Of a stretch of 64,000 nucleotides of DNA, positions 11,040 through 22,245 are shown in pieces. How positions within the stretch are numbered: the stretch's first letter is position 1; the number at the start of each line of letters is the position of its first letter. A program made the position numbers and the translations under genes. Below the pieces are notes generated by a model. It ran no database searches and was not told the origin of the DNA. It worked only from the letters and a program-made list of their open reading frames with translations. The stretch covers positions 31,792,036-31,856,035 of the forward strand of contig CM037789.1 in the NCBI GenBank assembly GCA_021229015.1, given 5' to 3'. This DNA is from Solen grandis (Eukaryota; Mollusca; Bivalvia; Adapedonta; Solenidae).

Positions 11040-11335
11040 ATGGAGGGGTAAGAGGAATCACATCGGAAGCAGAATGTTGCGGGTTCAATCCCAGACCATG
11101 ACATGTCAAAGTCATCAAAAATGGTGCTGGTACTCAGCATATAAGGGTAGTACCAGGACTGGTTGGTACTCAGCATATAAGGGTAGTACCAGGACTAGTT
11201 GGCCCGATGGCAAGATAATGTGACTGGGTGTGGTATCTTGTCACATGAAAATGGCGTGATACTGCAGTGTGGCAGTACTATAATTGTCTTGAGTAGAAAA
11301 TGAAGATACAGTTGGTGGGACATTAAATCCAATAA
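11040..11335 (+). mobile_element. SINE family A copy with internal duplication
   Basis: Head with B-box-like GCGGGTTCAATCCC, body and tail (GTTGGTGGGACATTAAATCC) as in family A. A 36-bp segment starting GGTACTCAGCATATAAGG is tandemly duplicated (about 11129 and 11165). Confidence 0.85.
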
Positions 11336-11479
11336 AACCTAGCTGTGACCGTAAGTCCTATGGGAGGGGTGTGACAAACGTTTATATTTTCTTATGTCTT
11401 CTCTCATATTTATATGGGGGAGACATTGTTTTTATCTGAGTTGTCTGGCACACAAAAATAAAAGATATTAACTTCATAG

Positions 11480-12120
11480 GTGGATAGACCTCACGGAGGA
11501 GAGGTGCAGCACACAAGAACTGTAACTCTGTACATGTTTTGAGTTATTACCCTTTGGTCAATTTCATATCTAATATTTGTCGGGAGCATTACTTATGCAC
11601 AATGTGACATATAACCTTGAAATAGAGTTCGATAGACCTTATGATTGAGAATTGCAGTGCATAAGAACTGTAACTCTGCACATCGTATTTTGGTTTTCCC
11701 TTTCCCTGCACTGTGAAAATCTCACGTAGGAGAAGTACAGTGCACAAGAACCATAATATGCACATCATATTTTGGAGTTATTGTCCTTTGTTTAATTTCA
11801 TACTTGTAAAAAGTGTAGTTCTTGGAGCATAACCCATTTCAAACAGCTTCTTGTTGGAGTTATTCCCCTTCTTCACAATATTGTGTCCTTAAGATAACTC
11901 CTGTTCTACCCATGCTTTTGATATGAAATTTATTTATGGAAGGAAATTGATGAGAGAGTGTCATGCACAAGGTCAGTATAACTCTGGCCTCAGTGTTTTT
12001 GGAGTTATTCCCCCTCTTCACAATTTCTTGATGGCAAGATAACTACTGTTCTATTATGCTTCAATTACGGAAAGGAATTGATGAGAAGAAATATCACACA
12101 AAAGGTCCACAAAACTGGGC
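11480..12120. repeat. Diverged tandem repeat, about 4 units
   Basis: The theme GCACAAGAACTGTAACTCTG followed by GGAGTTATTnCCC recurs near 11505, 11660, 11745 and 11965, at about 150-220-base spacing, with much divergence and indels. Non-coding. Confidence 0.55.
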
Positions 12121-13064
12121 GGAGCTTGATCAATATTGTCATCCCTTTTCCTATCTACCTCATGCATACTAAATAATTCAAGATTCAATGAGTATTAAAC
12201 AACATGAATTTGGCATGAAGTGGAACCGGCCATGTATTCAAATACTGCAAATGTGTTATACTTACTAGTTGCCTGTCATTCTAATTATTCTTTTACATGT
12301 GAAAAATAACAATATATCCCTATTTCAAGTCACTGTTTGCAAAAGTGAGCTAATGTTTATAGTAGATCTACTACTTTTTCAAATTTTCAAAGCAAACAAA
12401 GCGGACCCTTATGAGAGGACTCAGAGTATTAGTGTGTGTGCGGGGGGGGGGGGGGGGGGGGGGAGAGAGAGAGAGAAGAAACAACAGTTTAAAAAAAACC
12501 CCTCTAGTTTTTAACTATTTCCTTAGTATATTGTGACAGCGTTATGTGTATCAAGTCGTCCATTCAGACAAGTCGATGCTGGCTTCCTCCTACAGCAAGT
12601 AACATTATTAACGCCACCATCTGAGTCACACCGTCGGACATCCACTGTCAATTCTTTCCATTACTCTCCATCTACCTGGGGCGGGAAAGCAAATCTTAGT
12701 ACAAAGTATTACTTTTAACAAGAGGAAGCAGTTTAGTTGTTGCTAATGTCATGGATGATCATTTTTCATAAATGTGGAGAAAAATGTATAGTTAGTTTTT
12801 ATCTCAGTAATGATTTTCCTCATATTAGTAGTAAAAAGATGAATAAACTTATCAATTGACTCTATCACAAAGCAGTGGAGTTTAACCAAAATCGAACTGT
12901 ATTTTGATAGTATATTCTTTTATACTAAATATGAATTAAATACACGAAGTTTTTTAAAAGATATTGCACGGAAACGAAATGTCTACGTACAGACAGACAG
13001 ACACGGACAGATAGCGCAATACCATGATAAGTCCCGCCTGTAAAATATTCAGAATATTCATGGG
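12121..13064. other. No gene; G-run and (GA)n inside
   Basis: A run of 22 G (12442-12463) is followed by (AG)n to about 12475. Short open frames on either side have no splice or domain support. Confidence 0.6.
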
Positions 13065-13231
13065 TTTTTTTTTTTTTTTTTTTTTTGTTGTGTGTGTATG
13101 TGGGGGGGGGGGGGGTTACCGTGGCTGTGACAGCATTTCAATCAGATAGCGACGTACAACTAAAGGTATGGCCTGAATGCATAGAGGCATCCTCGTAGAA
13201 CCACCGACCTACCGCGCGCGCAAGCCAGCTC

Positions 13232-13234
<3 letters not shown>
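13065..13234 (-). mobile_element. SINE family B copy (minus), flanked by homopolymers
   Basis: Reading the minus strand, GTAGGTCGGTGGTTCTACG, GGATGCCTC and GTACGTCGCTATCTGA match the family B body. A T22 run (13065-13086) and a G14 run (13102-13115) lie at its tail side. Confidence 0.7.
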
Positions 13235-13271
<37 letters not shown>

Positions 13272-13500
13272 ATCAAAGCGCATAATGCCCTGAGAGACTG
13301 TCGGCAGGATTTACAGAGTGAAAAAGCTATACTTCTAATTCAAGCGTTAATTTGATAAAGGGCTAAGGTCATTTGACGCCAAAAACTCTGCACGTTTTCC
13401 TACAACTCTCGTCACTAGTAATATATTCTAGCTGAACTCGTTCTTTGTTTCATGATAACCCTGCCGGTAGTATCTCAGTTCTTTTGGGCGCTTTGACTTG
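13235..13500. mobile_element. A35 run and TIR element, family M7
   Basis: A run of 35 A (13235-13269) abuts a TIR element 13270-13500. The left end is AATCAAAGCGC..CTGAGAGACTG and the right end is CAGTTCTTTTGGGCGCTTTGA. Relatives are at 16612-16790 and 43137-43292, with one end only at 47428. Confidence 0.6.
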
Positions 13501-16054
13501 TTTCATAATGGTACGGAGGTTCCATTCATAAATTGCATACCTTATCGTACTGAGCTGAAATACTACTGAGCGCGGAGGGATACGACGGTTAAATATGCAA
13601 ATCAGCAATACCTGTTTCTGGTTTACCGCTACGTAAGCCAGTATAATAACCGAGTGACCTTGTCAGAGTTGAAGTCACAGCGGAGAGAGGCTAAGTTATG
13701 TAGTAAACTTTTTTTTTCGGCGTAGCTGTATAATTTCGATTTCAACTCGCATCTTAAACCAATCAAATGTACGCTAACAGCGGTAAATAATTCTAAGCTG
13801 AATAAAAGGACTCCTGTTATTGGTTAACGCATCGTTATGGACTATAAAATTACTGTAAATAAGGGGTGCAGCTTGTATATATCATTCAGCTTGGTGTTAT
13901 TACTTTTCTTTTTGATGTAAACATGAAAGTGATTTCAGTAAGTTAAATACAATCCTTTTCCATCAATTGAGGAATGCTACTTTGTGAAAATGATTTAAAA
14001 CAACAAAAAAGAATCCACCGTGTTATGACATGAAACCCCTTAATTACTATGTATATTGAATTCTTCCAGCCTGCCGAGATGCTCTCATTGAAAATTAATT
14101 CGCCAAAACCAAAACAACTGATAACGCTTTTATATCATAATTGTCATATGCAATAATGATATGAACAAATATCAAACAAGCCTATTTACAGATATAATTT
14201 TTTGTATTACCGTCTATAAATAAGTATATTTCATAGAAAAAATACTGAACTATTTCTAGAGCGTACTAAATTTGTTGTGCGTCGGTCTATCGCGCGCTTT
14301 TCCTCGGAATGTTCTAGAAGACTGGAAATCTCGTTTTTCTTTCATCCTACGCCGAATATCTTTTTTAAAGATATTTCTTGTTTCAATTCGGCCACGGATG
14401 ACCTCAATAATTCTTGAACAAACAGTCATCGTTTACAATAGGAATAGTATAACAATTGCCGTTCGAAATATAAATTTCATTAAAATCAATTCTAGTTCAA
14501 AGAGTGGAACAAAGTCTATTATGCCAACCTTGTAAATTATTTGTTTTGAAGAAATTTATGACGACTAGTAATAATCCTCTGGTGACATTTGATACGCAAA
14601 TGTATTATGATCATAAATTATGTATCTATTCTGCTTTGTAAATGTTTCCGTTATCTAAATTAGAATTGGAAAAAATGCGATCAATCTTCTACTAGTATTT
14701 CGTTCCTTTTTGTCTTGTTTTTCAACAACCAGGACAAAATTCCATGGCCGGAAATATATGTTTGGATAACTGATAAAAGATAACCTTATTGATTAACTTC
14801 GATCGGACTACTGAAGTCCGAAAACAAAGATATATCGTTTTCGGTCGGAGAAACAGATTTTCAAATTACTGTAACTTTCTTATCAATTGATTGATTTTCT
14901 TCGAAAATTCGTATTGAAACTGGAAACTATGTTCTCTCAGAATATTTTAATAAGATAGTGTATAAAGGTATTAGTTTCGGTAAACGTTTTATAGAAATGG
15001 CGATATTTGAAATTTCACGGAAGCAGGTATTTAAAGATCGGTAAAGTTGACATAGTGTGACATATGTCGAATGTTTTACATGTTATAAGATGAAGTATAC
15101 CAAAAACATGTATTTTGCTTATGAAATTATGAAAAATATCCGAGTTTTATGTTTTAACCGAAAGGTTTCAATATGAACTATTTTTTACCGTAAAATAGCT
15201 CCGGCGTAGTAATTCACAAATTTTAAAACTAATACATCTGGTCGTCGCCAATGCTTCGTGCATGCGTGCTTCGCAGTCTAAAAATCATAATATGCGATAT
15301 TTTTTTCGTGGAAAATCGCATTTTTAATAGGAAATTTAGCAACGCTTTAATAAAGTAATAAGCCAAATTCACATTCAGAGAAAAGTTTAATAGGTCAGCA
15401 CTATTATCTATATTTATTTATGGACCAAGAGGTCTTTAAAGCTTGAAAGTAAAAAGTAATATTTTTTCGAAACGTTTTCAAATCTCCCAGTTACCAGGAA
15501 TCTAAAATCTTTTTCATGATATCCTGGGGGTTCTTCAAGAAGTATCTTACACCAAATAAATTTAATTTAGGAAAATCAACTACGAATAGATGTATCAATA
15601 ATACATATTGTAATATTGTATGTGACAACGAAGAGTATAACTTAACAAATAAAAGTAAAATAGTTTAACATAATGGCCGATAAGTACAGTCTATTTTTAG
15701 AAACAAAGTATAATTCACTGCATTCGTCAATTATGCAGAACCTGTGTGGTAGCTTGTTGATAAAAATAATTTAGCAACATTAATATAAACATATATTTTA
15801 AAGAAAGGATTGACTGAATTATCAGTGACGCACTCATTGAAAAATTACATACGGCACAACATACCTTAGTTACCTAGCACGATTGAAAGTTAATATAGTA
15901 AGGATAGCTATACGCCAAATGCAGAATTTACCTCCCCTTACAGTTGTACAGTGAACGTGCAAGGGAGATCACTGCGTGGAGTTTGCGATCCCAGGTCAGT
16001 CCGTCATTGTATATGAAAGGGTAGTAAGTCAGTTTATCCCGAGTACTCTGATTT
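13501..16054. other. No gene recognised
   Basis: 2.5 kb of AT-rich DNA. A 27-base block including TCTTTTTTAAAGATATTTCT at about 14355 recurs at about 30903, suggesting remnants of a repeat. No exon with credible splice sites found. Confidence 0.55.
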
Positions 16055-16275
16055 CAGGGGCTTCCGTGACCGAGCGGGTAAAGTCGCTGACCCAGCCGCT
16101 CACCGTTGTGGGTTCGAATCCCTCCCGGCAGGATCATTTGGAATTTTCATGTGAGGAAGCCTTCCAGCTGTCGCTGATTCTACCCAAGTGCCACTATGCA
16201 CACTTGGCTTTCCCCTACTCCAATGTCTGGACGTCGCTACAGAACTGAAAAACTGTCACAGCGACGATAAGCTCG
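16055..16275 (+). mobile_element. SINE family B, near full length
   Basis: A tRNA-like head has the A box region TGACCGAGCGGGTAAAG and a perfect B box GGGTTCGAATCCC. The body follows (TTTTCATGTGAGGAAGCC, CTGGACGTCGCTACAGAACTG). The head looks serine/leucine-tRNA-like, but without a complete cloverleaf it is a SINE and not a tRNA gene. Confidence 0.85.
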
Positions 16276-16611
16276 TGCACATCAACAACTATTGTTTCGT
16301 CACACACCAAGGACCTCCACGAATGCCACGAAAATTCAAACGAGAAGATTTTCATCAGCGATAACGCTTTTCTATCTGTATTTTATTGCAGTGCACATTG
16401 TACCGGAAGCAGCTAGGCAATAAACTGCATTATGACAGCAGTTGGATATGTTGTACATCGCATTTGAACAACACACACAACCTTCATCCTACACTCAGTA
16501 CGAAAAATTAACGAAAACATCGTGATATGTTTATTCATAAGCCAAACTAATTTGTAGTCTCAATACCCGCATCAGGATTATGTAAGAAAACTCTGTAATT
16601 TTAATTAAAGC

Positions 16612-16790
16612 TGACAGACTGTCGGCAGGATTCACATGATGAAATCACTATAATTCTAATTCTAGGGAACTAGACAGAAGCAAAGGTCATATGATACCAA
16701 AAAAAAAACCCCACACGTTTTCCTTCAACTCTAGTGACCTAATAGTAAAACTCCGTCGACAGTCTCTCAGTGCCTTGAGCGCTTGGATTT
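16612..16790. mobile_element. TIR element, family M7, left end truncated
   Basis: Left GACAGACTGTCGGCAGGATT and right GACAGTCTCTCAGTGCC..GAGCGCTTGGA pair as inverted ends and match the copy at 13270-13500 along their length. Confidence 0.6.
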
Positions 16791-17222
16791 TTTCATAATG
16801 ATCCGGAAAGAGGTTCCATCAATTAATTGTATACACAAGGAATTATGACCTCACTTCATCATTAGTGAACCTTATGTACACAATGACATTGAACTGATAC
16901 GCTACTTAGCGCGGTGTAATACAGTGCGGTGAAAACGGCTGCAGAATGTTTTCTTTATGAGTTATTTCCATTACATCACCCAGCATCCATTTGCATCCGT
17001 GTTGTCTTTAAATTATACTACTTTGAAATCAGAAGTCATGGAAGACAGCAATGTATTTGATTATATCTAAATGGATATTTTCCCATTTGCTTTATAAATT
17101 CATGAATATTTTTACTAAAGAAGCTCTTTCAATCATTAAGGATAATGTATTCTTGCAGTTAACATCATAAAGCCTAATCAGTGACATGACATCAGAGCAG
17201 TGAGTTAGAACACACTGCATGT
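16791..17222. other. no feature recognised
   Basis: Unique-looking AT-rich DNA. Confidence 0.6.
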
Positions 17223-17384
17223 TTAAGGCAAAGTCCCTGTAATGGTTCTTCTACATTTCGGACAACATGGCCTTTCACGGAGATAATCAAGGTTTCCTAA
17301 TGTTTCATTAGGGTACACTGGTTTTCTTGGTAGAGGTTAAGTGGTCCAAAAAGTAGCGGAACCATTACAGGGACTTTACCTTAA
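17223..17384. mobile_element. Foldback MITE, family M1, complete copy
   Basis: TTAA|GGCAAAGTCCCTGTAATGG at the left and CCATTACAGGGACTTTACC|TTAA at the right. The inverted arms extend inward through most of the 162 bp. TTAA at both ends fits a TTAA target duplication, as for piggyBac-type elements, but the palindromic ends make the exact border ambiguous. Other copies: 31287, 42705, 50839. Confidence 0.8.
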
Positions 17385-18319
17385 TATGATTTTATAGTTT
17401 AACCTGTAAACATTGGCCATGGAGAAACGTCCTCTGTAGATAGGTGGCCTCTGTAGAGAGGAGGTCAATGTTTTGAGGTTCAGTCCTCATTTTATATTCC
17501 ATTCAGGGAATCCACTCACTTACCATTGTTCATGGTTGAACTGTTATGAGAATGTATGTTAATATTTCTGGTAAGGATATAGAGCGGTCTCGATCGGCTA
17601 TTTTCTGATACTTCTTCATTGCACCCCTTTGTTATAAAGATATTCATATTTTAAGTGCATGCTTATGTAACTTGAACTCCCTTTTCCGTCTTTTGATATT
17701 TACATACCGCGTACATTTAAACTTTGGGGAAAAATAATTCTATTTGAGAGGTATGTATATTAAATTTCGTCCTGTTATATGGTGTGGTAAGAGGAGCTTA
17801 GAATTGATATTTTCTACCACGAGTAAATGTTCGCGAGTAAATGTGTCTATATCTTTTTGCAGAATAGAAAGAAATTGTGGCAAAATGTGGTTGGAATGTG
17901 TCATGATTTTCAAAACGTGGGAATGTCATATTACTGATATACAAAGATATCCGAAAGACCCGACGGAAAATTATATATGAAGGGTCTACAGGATACCCGT
18001 GCATATTAGATATATGTTTAGCATAAATTACATATATTGACAAAATATAACAGACAGACAGACAGATAGATTGATAGTAAAAAGAAAAAAAACACCAGCT
18101 CTTATTACCATATTTTTACTGTATTAAATCAAATTGGCATGAGAGTGAAAGGACTGTTTTAATTATATTTTTCGACATTTTACTACATTCATAGAGAATA
18201 AAGTTTGAAGACTTTGCGAGAAGATTTTGCTATCAGACATAAAAAAGAGTAGTGCATGTCACCTCTATGCCACCGTACAATATGGTAAACATAGAACGCA
18301 GCTTCCTATTGGTAAATTA
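17385..18319. other. no feature recognised
   Basis: AT-rich DNA with a GACAGACAGACAGATAG patch near 18050. No gene. Confidence 0.6.
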
Positions 18320-18501
18320 ATTCGTGGCCACAACATAGGAGCCAGAATTTCATTTGTCGATCATCTCGTGGCCACGAGATAACACATTTTTAACTTTTTG
18401 TTTTTCCTTTTTCCTTTTTTTACTATCTCGTGACTACGAGATTAGTTTGTTTTTCGCTTTATTATTATTATTATCATTATTATCTCGTGGCCACGAGATA
18501 A
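18320..18501. repeat. Cluster of CTCGTGGCCACGAG palindromes
   Basis: ATCTCGTGGCCACGAGAT is perfect at 18363-18380. It has one paired change (GTGACTAC) at 18425-18442 and extends to a 22-bp perfect palindrome at 18480-18501. A half-intact GTGGCCAC is at 18324-18331. Spacing is about 57-62 bases, with T-rich filler between. Confidence 0.85.
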
Positions 18502-18682
18502 TTTATAAAAAACATTCACATATCCCCTCTATGCTTCCATACCCTAAACAGTTTGATAGCCCAACTTTTACTACCGTACTCGAGTTCAAAGCATCGATCT
18601 TTACATTCATCATTTAAAGTTGTTGAAGGATATGTTTGTGGGCTCACAGTGGTACTTTGCATCACAAATAATCTTGTTTTAG

Positions 18683-18857
18683 TTTCATTAATTTTCGTGG
18701 GACACTAATTTTCGTCGATTTCGTGGAAGGTTTTTATCAACGAATATTAATCCCCACGAAAACTTGAACATAGATCCACGAATAAATGTACCCACGGAAT
18801 TCCCTTAGGTACATAATAAACGAGGTTTGATGCCAACCAAAATTAATTATTTTACAG
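18683..18857. mobile_element. MITE family M3 copy
   Basis: Contains TTTCATTAATTTTCGTGGG, CGTCGATTTCGTGG, AACGAATATTAATCCCCACG and ATAGATCCACGAATAAATG. The block is shared with 35410-35620 and 54831-55034. Ends pair as CATTAATTTT and AAAATTAAT. Confidence 0.75.
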
Positions 18858-19416
18858 AACAGAACAGTGGTTGTCAGTGATCCATTGGACGGATGCACCC
18901 TTTATTGCATCTTGTTATACCATTAGAAATATTGCATGCCTGTCATTTCATACTTGTTATTCTTCCTTATTCAAATGCTATAAAGCCACAGCAAAATTAA
19001 ACAGGAAAAGAAAATAATGCAGTCGAGAACAAACTTCGATTTACTACAATAATATTGTCCGGATAACAATTCAGAAATTGAAATTGAACATTCAGAAATG
19101 TCCCCATAAAATATCACTCTGTTAATTTATTTAACATGTTTTCGCATATAAATAGGCTGTTTGTTGGTTTAATGACTGATAGATCGTTTTGTTAATGGAA
19201 TTAAAGGCTTGCAAATAGTTATATTGAAATGGAAAACAAATCGAAACATAGATTTTTTTAAATGGACTTTTCACCGCACATCTTAATTATGACGGTCACA
19301 CGTATATATACAAACATGTATTAGATCGTGGATCTATGTTCTAGAAAACGTGAGGTCTATATAAGAGACAAGTTTTTCAATACACATTTAAAAATATAAT
19401 TTGTATTTTGTTATGC
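18858..19416. other. no feature recognised
   Basis: AT-rich DNA, no exon or repeat seen. Confidence 0.6.
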
Positions 19417-20230
19417 AAAGTTCAACCATCAACAAGGAAAAAGATTTTATTATTTCAGTTTTAAATCAGGGTGCTGCGTAGATGTCTAAATTTAACTAAA
19501 TTTAACTTTTAATGTTTGTGGAATAAAAAATAATTCATTCTCTATATGCATATAAAACATCCACTATATACCCCACAAAATAATACACTTTATATGCCCC
19601 ACAAAGTTCAACCATCAACAAGGAAAAATGATTTTATTCTTTCAGTTTTAAATCAGGGTGTTGTGAAAATGTCCAAATGTCCAAATGATGTCCAAATGAT
19701 GAAAAATTAAGGTAACTCATTCTCTATATGCATATAAAAACATACCTTATATACTCCACAAAATGATGCACTTTATATGCCCCACTCGTACAATGAAAAA
19801 TAATGTATGTTCTCTAAGTTTTTAATCAAAGAACCAAGTAGAACTCCAAAACCAGCAATTGAATAACCCTTTTTATTAAGAATAGTACACTCACTATTCT
19901 TTACAAATAATGACCCTTATATACCCCACAAAATAATTCACGTTATATGCCCCACAAAGTTCAACCATCAACAAGGAAAATGATTTTATTCTTTCAGGTT
20001 TAAATCAGGGTATTGTATAGATGTTCAAATTCAACTTTTAATGTTTTAAAAAAGTAATTTTTACCCATGCATATAAAAATATACCTTATATACCCCACAA
20101 AATAATACACTTTACATACTAATACAAGGAAGAATCAAGTCTATTCTATAAGTTTTGTTTCAAATAGTTGTGTAGATTTCTTAAATCAATCTTTAATTTT
20201 TGCCAAATAAATAATACACCCTCTTTGCAT
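19417..20230. repeat. Diverged tandem repeat, about 180-bp period
   Basis: CAAAGTTCAACCATCAACAA recurs at about 19418, 19604 and 19957, with decayed units between (about 19790) and after (about 20125). Units share TTTTATTCTTTCAGTTTTAA and TATATACCCCACAAAATAAT. Non-coding. Confidence 0.75.
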
Positions 20231-20728
20231 AACAAATGTCTCACATCAGGGGCCTAGCTAGGGCTAAATCCCTTGAGTTCTCCCACATTTGAGTTTGTGT
20301 GGAGGGGGTCGGGATCTGTACTCGTGTAATGTTGTACACATCTTCAAGATAATAAAAGGAAATAATGCCACCTATAACAGGTATAAAGTTTGGGTCTAGC
20401 ATGGGAGATATATAAATCAACAAAATTAACTTATGTTGAAAAAGATAGGTAATTGTTACAGTTTTTTTTTTTTTTTTTATAAAAATCCATTAGCTACATT
20501 TATATCTAGGTCAAAGAAAAAATATGTATAATATGTCTGGCTGAAAATAATGCCTTCTACACAGACACACCATAAAATAGGAAAGAAAACAAGTGTATCA
20601 AGAACAAATAACAAAAACGGCAAAAGCAGTTTAAGCATTCATGAGAATTTTTCCGTTTCAGTTGTAAATCTTATTAACTCATTTTACCCCTTCTTCAGAT
20701 TCACGATGAAAATATCAACTATATGTTA
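20231..20728. other. no feature recognised
   Basis: AT-rich with a T18 run near 20462. No gene. Confidence 0.6.
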
Positions 20729-20768
20729 ACTAATACATTCTTTAAACAACAACAACAACAACAACAAC

Positions 20769-20804
<36 letters not shown>

Positions 20805-20822
20805 CTAATGCATTCTTTAAAT
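20729..20822. repeat. (CAA)n microsatellite between short direct repeats
   Basis: (AAC)n 20745-20805, flanked on both sides by AACTAATnCATTCTTTAAA. Confidence 0.9.
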
Positions 20823-21059
20823 ATAAAGCATCTTTTCCAAACCTTTTTTTTCGGACCATAGCCTGAAGGTTCCGAATAAAGTCAAAGAACTGTATCTAGA
20901 AACATGGGAAACACAAATTTAAGAGTGCGTTACTTAGTCTGTTAATATTAGTTAAGTAGACTCGAGCTGAGAATGTTAATTTGAGACTCATAATGAACAT
21001 CTTTCAGGAGTTTAGCAAATAAACAAACTTACAAAATAGTCAACACATACGTGTGTATT

Positions 21060-21241
21060 TACAGGGTAGTTCCACGACTGTTTCATTCAGTGTCAGGATA
21101 ATGTGACCGGGTGTGGTATCATGCCACATATCTATACGGCGCGGTACTGCATTGTGACAACACAATATGTGTCTCAAGTAGACATAGTTTCCAAACAACA
21201 AATGTACTGTCAGTGGGAAATTAAACAAACAAACAAACAAC
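21060..21241 (+). mobile_element. SINE family A, 5'-truncated
   Basis: Starts in the body (GGGTAGTTCCACGACTG), continues with AATGTGACCGGGTGTGGTAT, and ends in a decayed tail with (ACAA)n. Confidence 0.8.
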
Positions 21242-22168
21242 AAATCTCAAAATATAAATTGCGCCGGATGCATGTATATGTAGTTCCAAAACCTAATTTA
21301 ATATACTATAGTAACCAACACTTAATATATAAGAAAGGAATACATGGTCATATTGGTCATTAAAGTTTTAATAGAAAGAAGAAGTATGTAAACAATACTA
21401 CCACAGGCTTCAGCAAAGCTGATTGTATATTCGAAAGTATACGGCTGCGTTCAAATTATGATAATACAGGTCACCGATGACAGTGATCAAAATTTTCTTT
21501 CTTTTTTGAGTCGCAGCACGGTCTAGTCTCAAACAGAGCCATAATCGACTCTGTGTGACTAATGCCTTACAGAGGCCTACGGAAAGAAAAATCTGACAGA
21601 GTGTGACTAAGGCTTTAACGAGAAATATTCTTATCTTAAGACTTATTTATATCTTATTGGGGTTATTTGGAGATGAGGCACGTATAGTTGTTCCAAATTG
21701 TAGAGAAATGGTGATATATAACAATCAGTTAAATTATTCTGACATCGGGCAAGCCAGTCCTGGAAATACACATATACGTTACAGGTTTCGACACTGTGTT
21801 CTCTAAACTACTTATAAACTTAAAGTTAATATACAGGTAAAACATAGTTGATTTTAGATTTTAGACTTTAACATATCAAGTTCAAAATAATTTACGGTAT
21901 AGCAAATATAAAATTTTGCTTTTTTCTATTTTATCTTACTTATGATGATGGTGATGATGATTTTTCTGTCTTATGAAACGGAAACCTTTTTCAGAAATTC
22001 TTAACAATCTCTGCAGATGGTTCTGTTCTCTGTCTTGTTGTAGGTGACGGCAAACGCGATTTTTGCATCTGACGCATTTAAAAAAAAACAACTGAATAAT
22101 TCTTTTTGAATATTTATAAAGAGCAGAATCATAATAATACATTTTGACAATGAGGTGAAACACAAAAA
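21242..22168. other. no feature recognised
   Basis: AT-rich DNA with a small GATGATGGTGATGATGAT patch at about 21943. No gene. Confidence 0.55.
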
Positions 22169-22245
22169 GGGAAATGAATGATACTTGAAAACGCGTTTCA
22201 TATTATGGGAAATGAATGATACTTGAAAACGCGTCTCATACTTTA
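22169..22245. repeat. 38-bp direct duplication
   Basis: GGGAAATGAATGATACTTG..AACGCGT occurs twice in tandem at about 22169 and 22207, with only a few differences. Confidence 0.85.

Noticed and set aside
16055..16135. Functional tRNA gene
   Set aside because: A and B boxes are good, but the acceptor stem and anticodon arm do not fold convincingly and the sequence runs into a SINE body.
15976..16248. 90-codon + strand open frame
   Set aside because: Lies on a family B SINE, including its tRNA-like head.
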